Shown here piece by piece: positions 12,559 through 22,380 of a stretch of DNA of 64,000 nt. Location of the stretch: positions 372,001-436,000 of the forward strand of contig RCSZ01000009.1 of NCBI GenBank assembly GCA_014898425.1. The letters are read 5' to 3'. Source of the DNA: Botryotinia globosa (Eukaryota > Ascomycota > Leotiomycetes > Helotiales > Sclerotiniaceae). The notes beneath the pieces were generated by a model that was given only the letters and a program-made list of their open reading frames with translations, did not search any database and had not been told where the DNA came from. A program made the translations under genes and the position numbers. Every line of letters starts with the position of its first letter. The first letter of the stretch is position 1.

Positions 12559-12584
12559 TATCTTGAAGTCTCGGTATCCGAATG
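12559..12584. repeat. Right half of interrupted 46-bp unit B
   Basis: Starts TATCTTGAAGTCTCGGTATC and continues the unit interrupted at 10192. Removing the element and one TA restores a second complete 46-bp unit next to unit A. Confidence 0.9.
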
Positions 12585-13761
12585 TAACCGTTACCCGGCA
12601 ATAAGCGATTAATATCAAACTTCATTCTTTTCAACCATTTTTATTGGAAAGAATGAAAATGTGCAAAATGGACGACGACATCATATCTGAGATGTCCCAC
12701 CATGTCCATCCATACTGTCTGTATACAGTACATGCACATCCACGTCTACATGCACATCTACATGCACATCCACATCTTTCAACGCCTTCTTCTTATCATC
12801 AGCGTCTGCAGTCCGGCTCCGTTGCGAACAATGAACCGCAGCAAGAATCCCATAAGCCGTGTGTTACATACTGTACTCGTACAATCCTTCATTCCTCGCC
12901 AAAACATACTTTCTCATGCTTAGAAGTCCAAAACTCGGGGGTCAGTCTTCTGACAGCAGTCCCTTTACATGGATCCATCTCCCTTTTGAATTCTCAATGA
13001 TCGGACCCATTGGAGTGAGATCTTCAATGCTTGACTATGAGACTCTTCTCCTGATATAACACGCCCTTCCCGACTGACTACGATGTACTCCGTGCCGTTA
13101 CTTCCATACCTAGTAGTTGATTTTCCATGCATTGCAGTGACCCACCAGCAAAATTCATGACAACTTGGGAGTTACAACTTTCTAGATACGATATCTTGTA
13201 CGTACGTACGTACTACACAGTCAAGCATTCTTATACTACTGGTATATAGCCATGGTTTGATGGGGGGAAGTCTGCCAAGTAGACATAGAATCTAATTGAT
13301 TGGCTTCTTTCTTAATACATTGCCTCGATTACTCGATTACCTGGGTAGGTAAAATAATAGGATTCCACCGAGATTGGCTAGTGCCATAAGGTTGAGTTTG
13401 AGTTTTCTCTGTCACATATTTCTATATATTGATATTTTTATGGGTTTATGGATTTATGGGTTTATTAAAATCTTATCTGTGCACGTCTCTATCTACAGTA
13501 CTGTGTGACTCAAAATTTCAAACGAAACTCCTTTTACTAATAAATTTATTAGTTTATTTCTATATAAACTCTAGGGATCCTTTCTTTGTCTACGAATTCC
13601 ATTTCTCTTGATCATCTGCAACCCCCTTTTTTTCTTTCGACATCAAAACTATTAGATTTTCTTAAGAAGTTTTCAATCAATACTTTCCTACACTCTTTCA
13701 CTTCTTCTATCAAGTATCAATTGGGTATCTGGTTACCATAAAATCATAAATCATATTCACC
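12585..13761. other. Noncoding region upstream of the aminotransferase
   Basis: About 1.2 kb. A frame at 12644-13000 encodes a low-complexity His-rich peptide from CACATCTACATG-like repeats and is not supported. The last few hundred bases are the AT/CT-rich leader of the next gene. Confidence 0.5.
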
Positions 13762-15330
13762 ATGGCTCCATCAGCAATCTCACAAACTCCTCCTAAAGAT
13801 GTTCAACAATCCGATGAACTCTTAGCTGCCGCTGTCGCCAAAAAGATTGCAACCACAGAATTCGGTACTCTTCCTCATCTAGATGCATCTTTACTGAAGG
13901 TCACCAAGACTACTACACCTATGAACGTTCCTGCAGCAGGCGATCCAATCATCAATACTGCCTCTCAATGTACCGACCACATGGTCACAGCCGTTTGGAA
14001 CAACATGACGGGATGGGGGGTACCAGAGTTAAAACCATATGGAAATCTTTCTTTGGCTCCCACAGCCTCTGTTTTACAGTAAGTTGTTTTCTGTTTTCCG
14101 CTGTTGTTGTTTTGTTTGCTAGATGGGAGGCGCTTGAGCCATAACCACCATTTTTCTCGTCGGAGGATGATGTGGGATGGGATAGGATCTCCCAACAGAC
14201 GTCTCATATCACGACCTAAGCAAGAACCATATTGTGTTTTGTGACCAATTATGCATTCCGAATAGATATTAACTCATTTTAGTTATGCAACTGAATGTTT
14301 CGAGGGCATGAAAATGTACCGTGGATTCGACGGAAAACTCAGATTGTTCAGACCGGATTGCAACTGTCAGCGAATGCTCACTTCCGCTACCCGTATTTCG
14401 TTGCCAGGATTCGATCCCAAGGAGTTGGAGAAACTCATCGTTGCTTTGGTTTCTGTGGACGGTCCTAAATGGCTCCCAGAACCTGGTACTTTCCTCTACT
14501 TGCGACCCACTATGATTGGTAGCGCTGGAGCGCGTGAGTATACCCTTTGCTAGATTTTGACTTTGACGCCGTGTCAAATGTGAAGTATACTTTTTACTAG
14601 AGATATCACTAATACGAATACGTAGTTGGTGTTGCTGCGCCTAAGGAATGTACAATGTTTATCATCTCCACCTTCCTGCCTTCAATGGATTCGCCCAAGG
14701 GAATGAAGCTTCTTGCCAGTCAAGAAGGTGTTCGTGCCTGGCCCGGTGGATTCGGTTTCGCCAAAGTAGGAGCCAACTATGGACCTACTTTGATGGCAAA
14801 CTCGGAAGCTCGTGCCCGTGGCTATGATCAAGTTTTGTGGTTGCTCGATGGAATGGTTACCGAGGCTGGAGCTAGCAACTTCATGGTTGTGTGGGAAACT
14901 AAGGAGGGCAAGAAACAGTTGATTACCGCTCCTTTGAAGGATAAGATCATCTTGGACGGTGTTACCAGAAGAAGTGTTTTGCAGTAAGTTTCCTCTTATC
15001 TCATTGGCTCGAAAATTGTTCTAACCTCAGAACTACAGACTCATCCGAGAACGTATCCCCGAGCTTGAAATCGTGGAGCGCAGCTTCACCATGGATGAGC
15101 TTGCCGAGACCGCCCAAGAAGGTCGTCTCATTGAGGCTTTCGCTTGTGGAACTGCATACTTCGTCGTTCCCGTCGCGCAAATCAACTACAGAGAGAAGGA
15201 TATCGATATCCCCATGGTTAAGGGCAACAGCGGAGAATACGCTGCAAAGGCTAAGCAATGGTTGGTCGATATCATGTACGGCAATGTAGAGCACGAATGG
15301 GGTGTTGTCATTGACGAAGTTGGTGCATGA
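13762..15330 (+). CDS. Branched-chain amino acid aminotransferase
   Basis: PLP fold-type IV transaminase acting on Leu, Ile and Val (last step of synthesis, first step of breakdown). Exons 13762-14078, 14283-14533, 14626-14983 and 15039-15330 join in frame to 405 aa. Seen: the BCAT signature HYATECFEGMKMYRG, LYLRPTMIGSAGALGV, the PLP-lysine region GGFGFAKVGANYGPTL with Lys near residue 236, and the cofactor-phosphate region EAGASNFMVVW. The N-terminus (MAPSAISQTPPK) is not an obvious mitochondrial presequence, so a cytosolic (BAT2-like) role is a reasonable guess. Intron 1 is long for this window (204 nt). A 226-codon antisense frame at 15001-15681 is a shadow. Confidence 0.93.
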
Positions 15331-16216
15331 ATCATTCCCGTTCCATTGATTGGATTCGGTTAATTCGGTACTCTGGATGATTCTGGCTATGGGATTCGCT
15401 TGTACAGTGGAGATTTGTTCTCCAATTAGCCAGATCGTCCTCTTTTCTTGTTTCGTCTCTCCTGTTTGCACTTTTGGCCGGTGGGAGGGGGAAAAGTGAC
15501 TGGCTACTTCATGGCGCAGATTGGTTTGCTTTTCTTTAGGGCTTGGTTCAGCGACATAGATATCTGTTTGCATAGAGAGAGTCGCATAAGCGTTGATGGC
15601 TGGCTTTTTGTGTATTTTTGATAGAACAGCGAATATCACAGCAATGATTTCATGAAAGAAAAAGTTTGTGTTTGACCCCATTTCGTCAGTGTGGTGTGCT
15701 TGGCTTTTGAGACATTGATCTTAATTGTCTTCAAGGAAGCGTACATTCATTACTAGAAATCTTAAACATAGTGAGTCGAGTCTTTGAAGTCTAGACGTCT
15801 GGGCATTTCGATTTCCAATGGATTGCTATAGTGTTCTCAAGCCAGAGTTTGGGGTGTAGTTGGCGTTCAATGATATCAAGATACGGCCGGAAAGTGGCAT
15901 CGGATTCATCGAAGAGGCACTATGTAGAAGACCAGTCAAGATTCAAGCAATCTTCGCTGTGCAGAATATTGATTGTTAGACTCGATTATTATGTGGAGTT
16001 TAATGTACAAATGTATAGAGTGGGTATCTACTGTATTGTATGTATAAAACTTGCTCCTCCCAGCAAAACAGTACAGCAATATCATTGATTGTCCAAGGGA
16101 TATAGGTATGAGCAAATATGAAATATGGCTAGTGTCTATTCCTATCATGTATCCCATCCCAAATACCACAGGACGAGCAGCTCAGTACCAGCGAGCAAAT
16201 TCCGATAAATCCCCAT
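15331..16216. other. Convergent intergenic region
   Basis: Holds the 3' ends of the aminotransferase and of the minus-strand 290-aa gene. Nothing else recognised. Confidence 0.5.
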
Positions 16217-17220
16217 TCACCACATCATTGCTCCTACAATTCTTTGACGTACTTTGTCTGTTTTTACGTCGATTTCCTGCACGGAATGTATTTGTCAGTA
16301 TATGTATTGATGTATGTGTGCCTTCCTGCACAGTAAAAACAAAGAGCATCATACCTTCTCCGAAGCTTTCATCTTCTTAATAGCATCACTTCCTACTTCA
16401 TCCAATTCTTCCAACAAAACATTCATCTGGGCTGTATATTCGGCATCCAACAACAGCATATCGACATAATACCCCTCATCCGCATCCTCCTCATTAAACA
16501 TCTCGCCCCCAAAAACCCGAGTCGCAAATGTCTTGAACTCAGACTGTAAGCCCTCCCATTCTTTCCAATAGCCGTCGAGCTTATTGTCTTCTTCTTCGAT
16601 TGCCTGACGGAATTGCGCAACACGCTTGCCAATCTCGACGATCTCGGAAATGGGACGACCGTTTTGCTGCACGGTCATTTGGATTTTCTGCGTGGCCAAG
16701 GGCGCGCTGAGAGCTTGTGCGTTGTGGGAGATGGTTTGGAGGAAGGATTGATCGGTCATTTTGTCCTTGGTGAGTTTCTGACGAAGAACTCTGTGGGCTT
16801 CTTCGAAAGCGGCTTTGCCGGCGCGCAGGATGTGGGTTCGGGCTTCTTCGAGGGACTCTGGGTCTTGAGTCAGTTTTGAACTACTCCACGAGTATAGTAT
16901 ATGGGAGTACGAGACTCGCCTTCAAAAGCAGAAGAAAGGTCCTCGGGTTGAAGAGATGATTCGGCTCCATGGGCGTGTTTTGGAAGCTGAGATGGACGTG
17001 TATCTTTACCACCCTGTTGCAATTTCCGAACCTCATTCTTTGGAATTGGTTTTACCACGATGGATTTCTTGGCTTGCTCTCGGGATTGTTTGGGTGTTGA
17101 TGCAGCTTTGGATACTTTGTATGTCTTGGGTTTTGATTTTGCGCCATGTGCTTTACTTCCATCGGGAGATTTGCGGTGGGTGGCTGGAACGTCTTTTTGA
17201 CGGTTTGCTTGACGTGCCAT
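16217..17220 (-). CDS. Unknown protein, 290 aa, basic N-terminus and helical C-terminus
   Basis: Function not recognised. Exons in coding order are 17220-16911, 16857-16355 and 16276-16217. The last exon encodes only 19 residues (EIDVKTDKVRQRIVGAMMW). Intron 1 (53 nt) has a weak donor GTACTC but a good CTGAC branch and CAG acceptor, and it alone restores frame. Intron 2 is GTATGA..GTGCAG with a CTGAC branch site. The first about 100 residues are Lys-rich (KPKTYKVSKAAS, REQAKKSIVVKPIPKNEVRK), likely disordered and possibly nucleic-acid binding or nuclear. The remainder is acidic and helix-forming (KDKMTDQSFLQTISHNAQAL, EEEDNKLDGYWKEWEGLQSE), consistent with a coiled coil. The start is the first ATG in frame. 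Confidence 0.75.
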
Positions 17221-18389
17221 CGTGACGCCTGAGTATATTACTATGTATACATTGAATAAAATATACTGGAAGAGAAATATGAGACTCTTCGTGGACGATG
17301 AAGTGATTTGGATGTCTTCAGAAATGTTGTATTGGAACTCTGAAAATGAAAATGAAAGTAAAAGTGAAGATGAAAGTTGCTTAAAACAATCCCATTTTAA
17401 AGGAGGAAGGAACTACCCGAATAACACGCGTATTCATCGCGCTCATGATGAAATTTTACCATATGAAATACAATAATGAAAGTTTCCTCCATAAACAGAA
17501 GCAAATGTCCTTTCAATTGCATAATCAAGAATTTCATTGTAGTCTCGCATATTCTATCTCAGGATTCTGCAGGTGAGCGTCCGTACTTCTGGCTCCAATG
17601 TCATGGTCCTACCGGAGCATATTCCCTCGGCCTGTGGCCGTCTGATAGGTAGCTGTAATCATATATATCTATGAGCAGAGCATCCATTATGGGGTGAGTC
17701 CTAAAGACTACTAGCATTGCAAAGTGCTCTGTATCAATAACTCTTTCTGGTGTATGATGCAATAACTAGCAATGGTTTCGGGAGGCTTTTTGGAAAAGTG
17801 TTGTACTGAGACGAACAAGAATCGATAAGGGCGACCAAATGAAATAAAAGATCCAAGGAAGTGTGGAGGGAATCTAGCTGGGAGATTGATATTCATAGGG
17901 TACAAAATACCTCAATATCCGATTCGATGATCGATTTTATGCGCTTTCAACGTGACCTTTTTAACTCCACCTACAGCTGTTATTTTTTTGAGCAATCTGG
18001 CGGTTGTCATTGTTTTCGTAGATTACAATGTCTGAACTCCAGGGAAGATCATCTTCAGTCCCTCTCCCGAACTAGCCAAGGTTTAGTCTCCAGTCTCACT
18101 TTGATTTTCATCTTGATTCTGATTTCTCAATGTCTAACTTTCAGACATCTCAACAAAGGTAATAGGAAAAGAAGGATTATAAAGCTGAACAGACTAAGTT
18201 CAAGGTATCTGAGGTAACCTTTATAACAGATGCAACTCCATGTCCCGAACACCAACTTTACGCCGCAACCTGTTGACAAAACCAAGACACTTTTCGACAC
18301 TCCCAACAGCTAGATACAATTGGCCCCCCATCCGTGGAGGTTACATTCCTTTGAAGGAGATTTGGCAGCATATCATCTCTCAGTACCAA
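17221..18389. other. Intergenic, no supported gene
   Basis: About 1.17 kb between two minus-strand genes. The frame at 17861-18217 (118 codons) has no family resemblance or coding bias that I can support, so it is left out. Confidence 0.5.
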
Positions 18390-19178
18390 TTATGCTTCCA
18401 GCTTTAGCCTCTTCTCGATTACTGTCACAATCTCCTTCCAATCCTTCATGGCTCCATCCCCTACATCTCCACAAGCGAGCTCCTTTTCCTGAGGTCGCAA
18501 AACCTCAAACCATCCCTCGCCCTCATCCCCATCAGGACCAATACCCCACTCCTGCTCCAAGATCTTGATTTGACTCTTCGTTACTGGATGTCTCCACATC
18601 GCGGTATTCATCGCAGGAGCTACAACAATTCTTTTTTTGCCACTGGAAACCATCTCCCCATTCGTATCCATACTATTCCGAGTAGAAACTTCCACTTCTC
18701 CAGTAGTATCCCATGCTCTCACCACACTTGTAAGCAAATTGTCGCTGAAACCAGCCGTAATCTTAGCCATCGTATTAGCGCTCAATGGCGCAATAACAAG
18801 CATGTGTGCCCATCTTCTCAACTCTATGTGCAAAATACTCTGGCCACGTTTCCATGGATGAATCCATTCTTCCTCGTCCAGGAACACACCTTGCACGTTG
18901 GCGTATCGGTGAAAAGTATCGATATGTGGTTGTTCTATGCTTTGACCCTGAAGAAAATTGGTTGCAGATTTGGTAAGGATGACACAGATTGAGAGAGTGG
19001 GATAATGTGACAAAGCGGATAGGATGTTGGGAATCTTAATGGTTGCGACAGATCCACTGGCTGCCAGGAGGAGGTGACGTTTACCATCGGAAGCATGATC
19101 CGCAGCCGTGAAAGGGTGCGATGTTCCAGATACTCGGATTCGGTGCTCGTCACGCCCGGCATGGATCATTTGCAACAT
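18390..19178 (-). CDS. Phosphopantothenoylcysteine decarboxylase (Hal3/CoaC flavoprotein family)
   Basis: FMN enzyme that decarboxylates 4'-phosphopantothenoylcysteine to phosphopantetheine in CoA synthesis; yeast relatives (Cab3, Hal3, Vhs3) also inhibit the Ppz1 phosphatase. Intronless, 262 aa. Seen: the flavin-binding start HLLLAASGSVATIK, the active-site His117 in LHIELRRWA, the segment VIAPLSANTMAKITAGFSDNLL, the substrate clamp APAMNTAMW (Asn191) and the Cys loop ELACGDVGDG (Cys236). All residues expected of a catalytically complete single-chain enzyme are present, unlike the split active site of yeast paralogues. The acidic tail typical of yeast Hal3 is absent. Confidence 0.93.
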   Translation of the reverse strand: MLQMIHAGRDEHRIRVSGTSHPFTAADHASDGKRHLLLAASGSVATIKIPNILSALSHYPTLSICVILTKSATNFLQGQSIEQPHIDTFHRYANVQGVFLDEEEWIHPWKRGQSILHIELRRWAHMLVIAPLSANTMAKITAGFSDNLLTSVVRAWDTTGEVEVSTRNSMDTNGEMVSSGKKRIVVAPAMNTAMWRHPVTKSQIKILEQEWGIGPDGDEGEGWFEVLRPQEKELACGDVGDGAMKDWKEIVTVIEKRLKLEA

Positions 19179-19581
19179 GGTGGATAAGATTTGGATGAGT
19201 TCGAATGACTTGAATATTGGGAAGCAATTGGAAGATTGATGGTATGTGAGAGCATGGGAGTGGAGGATTTTTACATGCTGTAGTAACGGAAGAAGAGATT
19301 TGTAATAAGAAGAATAGGAATCTAGAATGATTCAATACTCTCTATTCACTCATCATGATTCATTGTTGTTGGATGTTTTCTATCAAATGATTGATTCATA
19401 AGGCTGAATGCAGTTATCGATAATATTACATACCACAGACATTGATTGGTTCGATAATGGTTAGCTCTTCCGAACCTCCATTCTCCGAAGCTCTTAAACA
19501 TTATCAATCAAGAGGCAAGGCCACCAAAAAATACATCAAATTCCACAAACCTTGTACAATAATAAGATATCATATTTCAAT
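19179..19581. other. Divergent promoter PPCDC/GRX5
   Basis: About 400 bp between two divergent genes. No specific site recognised. Confidence 0.5.
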
Positions 19582-20177
19582 ATGATTGCCAAACCAATGT
19601 TGTCTTCGGTATGTCGACTTTCTCTAATAATAAGTCATTGAGAACCTGAATATATTACCTGGAATACTAATTAACATTATTCAGATGTTCCGACAAGCTG
19701 TCCGCCCCGCGGTATTTGCCTCCAAATTCTCGACCCCTCGATTCTCCCTCATCGCATCCAGATACCTTTCTACAGAAGTTCGCAAGCAGATTGATCAAGT
19801 TGTCGGTTCAAAGCCAGTTGTCCTTTTCATGAAAGGCACACCAGAAAACCCAATGTGTGGTTTCTCAAAGGCAACTATTCAGATCTTGAGCCTGCAAGGC
19901 TTGAACCCAGAGAAGTTTGCTGCTCTTAACGTACTTGAGGATGAAGGTTTAAGACAAGGTTGGTCTCCAGAAACCCCAATCTTTATTGTATGCTATATGA
20001 ATCTAACATGCATTTCAAACAGGAATCAAAGAATACTCCGAGTGGCCAACCATACCCCAGCTTTATGTCAACAAGGAATTCATCGGTGGATGTGATATTT
20101 TGATCGCAATGCACCACAATGGAGAACTAGCAAAGGTTTTGGAAGAAAACAAGGTCTTGTTTGAGGAGTTGTCATAA
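19582..20177 (+). CDS. GRX5: Mitochondrial monothiol glutaredoxin GRX5
   Basis: CGFS-type glutaredoxin that carries [2Fe-2S] clusters in mitochondrial iron-sulfur assembly. Core exons are 19685-19958 and 20023-20177 (142 aa). A 27-nt upstream exon at 19582-19608 (MIAKPMLSS) fits with a GTATGT donor, a CTAATTAAC-like branch and a TTCAG acceptor placed immediately before the in-frame ATG at 19685, giving 151 aa. Seen: a Ser/Arg-rich presequence ([19 protein letters not shown]), [15 protein letters not shown] with the single active Cys, and the GSH/cluster region [19 protein letters not shown]. Which ATG is used is undecided, since both give a targeting-like N-terminus. The second intron has the less common donor GTTGGT. 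Confidence 0.93.
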
Positions 20178-20945
20178 AAACCTCCCGACCACCTCGAAGA
20201 CTTTAATATGTACAACGATGGAGGCGAGGGAAGAGGAGATTCACTGCGCAATGCAGTTAACTTTTCTAAGTATACCATGGCTCATGAGGAATGAGTAGAC
20301 ATATGAAGCAGATCTGGTAATTTAATGATGATTTTCACGATATCTTGGGGAATATAAAGGACAATAAATATGTGTACATCTCATACAAGTATTGAAGTAC
20401 CCGTGAGAAGTTTCATTTGTATACCAGGTCAGCACTTGTGTGCCTTTCGATCAATCCCAAGGATGAATTCTCAGGAAGGCTTCATATCTAGAATGAGAAT
20501 TCTTCATTGATATGCATGATTCGCCATCTACTCGAGTAATTCTTATTCTCACCAAAACATGCATTTTGTCTAGTTCCCCCACCCCTGATGAATGATTTCG
20601 GCATCGATCGATCTTTCTCGGTTGTTATGATTAGCTCCAAGTTTGGCGGGAGCTACAAGCGACCAGTGGCGGCTACATATTATATTCCTTCCCCCACGTC
20701 AAATGGCCCGCAAACCAAAGTGCAGTGACGTATGGAACTAACAAACATTCCATTGTAAGTATCAGATCAAGGAGCAAGTACTCCGGTGCATAAGTAAGGT
20801 AGGTAGGAACAAAAGAATAGGTGATGGATTTTTTTAAATTTTGTATATAACTCTTGCTAATCTCTTCTACCTACCTACTACATCTTATAATACAAAGACA
20901 AACTGGAATCTTCTCTCTTTCTACTTCAAACTTCAATACGTCACA
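20178..20945. other. Intergenic between GRX5 and the SDR gene
   Basis: About 770 bp. Short TACC-rich motifs (near 20801 and 20869) lie close to the SDR start; nothing else recognised. Confidence 0.5.
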
Positions 20946-22046
20946 ATGGTTGGTACAAATGAACTTCGAGCAGAGAATCTCTTCTCTATGAAGAATGATG
21001 TTTGCGTCATCACTGGAGGTGGAACTGGAATTGGATTAATGTAATTTCTCTCTCCCTCTCTCTCCGTAACTGGAGTATTTGTATTTGACTTTATACTGAT
21101 AATCAAATAGGGCAGCCCAAACATTAGCTGCAAATGGAGCAAAAGTATACATCACAGGTCGTCGAATGGAAGCTCTAGAAAATGCAGCCAAGCAACACTC
21201 TCCCACATCAGGAGGTTCTATTATCCCGTGAGTCTTGTACCTGGTCCCCTTCCCTATCATCTACCTATCAATCAGTACGGTAGTCAAACTAGGTAGCGTA
21301 TCTAACCCCAAACCTCTAGAATTGGTCCCTGTGACGTGACCAGCAAAAAGGATCTCGAAAACCTCGTTTCCGAAATCAGCAAGAAGGAGAAATACATCAG
21401 TCTGCTCCTCGCGGGGGCGGGGGTTTCCGGGCCCAAAGCCGAGCCCAATTCCTCCGATGCCATCGAGCTGAAAGACAAACTGTTCAATTCGGAAAGTTTC
21501 GAGGAATGGGGTACGACCTTCAACACGAACGTCTCGGCGGTGTATTTCACCACGGTCTGTTTTCTCCCGCTGTTGCAGGCGGCTCATAAGGTTCATGAAC
21601 GCATGTCCAGCTCTGTGATTGTGATTAGTAGCATGAGTGGAATTATGCGCCATGCGCAGGGACATTTCTCGTATAATGCGGCCAAGGGCGCGACGGTGCA
21701 TTTGAGTAAGTTGATGAGTTATGAGTTTAAGGAGATTGGCGTTAGAGTGAATAGTATCGCGCCGGGATATTTCCCGAGTGAGATGACGACGGGGGAGAGT
21801 GATGAGACGCAGAAGAGTTATTTGGATGAGGAGAAGGTTCAGCAAAAGGGTCATGTGCCTATGCAGAGGGGTGGAAGGTATGTGTTTTGTCTTTCTCTTT
21901 GGGTTTGAGAATGCTGGAAAGCTAATGATATATATAGTGACGAGGAAATGGCAATGGCTGTGTTATTCTTATCAAAGAATAATTATGTTAATGGAGAGAT
22001 TATTGCAGTTGACGGTGGTGTTCTACTGGACGTTCCAGGAAGGTAA
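20946..22046 (+). CDS. Short-chain dehydrogenase/reductase (classical SDR)
   Basis: NAD(P)H-dependent oxidoreductase with a Rossmann fold; the substrate cannot be told from sequence. Exons 20946-21040, 21111-21227, 21320-21877 and 21938-22046 join in frame to 292 aa. Seen: the cofactor motif TGGGTGIG near residue 24, ITGRR after strand 2 (an Arg pair suggesting NADPH preference, inference), LAGAG in place of the usual NNAG, catalytic Ser in VISSMSG, and YNAAK supplying Tyr and Lys. The C-terminus NYVNGEIIAVDGGVLLDVP is the standard SDR end. It resembles fungal proteins annotated as 3-oxoacyl-ACP-reductase-like or RhlG-like, but that label is weak. Exon 3 is visibly more GC-rich than its surroundings. 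Confidence 0.92.
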
Positions 22047-22380
22047 TTAATGGGACGAGATGAGATGAGATGAGATCGAGGAGATGTCACATTGTACCTA
22101 GATGTTGATGAAACAGAAACAAATAAAAGTAATCAGGAAAATATAAATAAGCGTTTTACGCCATACCAGAATAGCAATCAATGGCCCCGGGGATAGCTGA
22201 TTGCAAGTGAGCAAGTTCTGATCAAGACATCGTTGGAGTTTAGATATTGAAATACGTTCGTCCGAACTTATTAACGTAATCCTCACAACACTCAGCACGG
22301 ATTGAAGATCCAAACCCAATAACGCTTAGACGAAATACGATACAAAAGATGTCCCAATATCAATCAATCAATATACGCAT
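22047..22380. other. Convergent intergenic region
   Basis: 3' ends of the SDR gene and of the minus-strand 738-aa gene. Nothing recognised. Confidence 0.5.

Noticed and set aside
12644..13000. 118-codon ORF with His-rich repeats
   Set aside because: Arises from a short ACATGCACATCTAC-like repeat; no homology-like features and no supporting structure.
15001..15681. 226-codon minus-strand ORF opposite the aminotransferase
   Set aside because: Most of it is antisense to the last aminotransferase exons, with no domain of its own.
17861..18217. 118-codon ORF between two minus-strand genes
   Set aside because: No family resemblance or splice context; cannot be supported from sequence alone.
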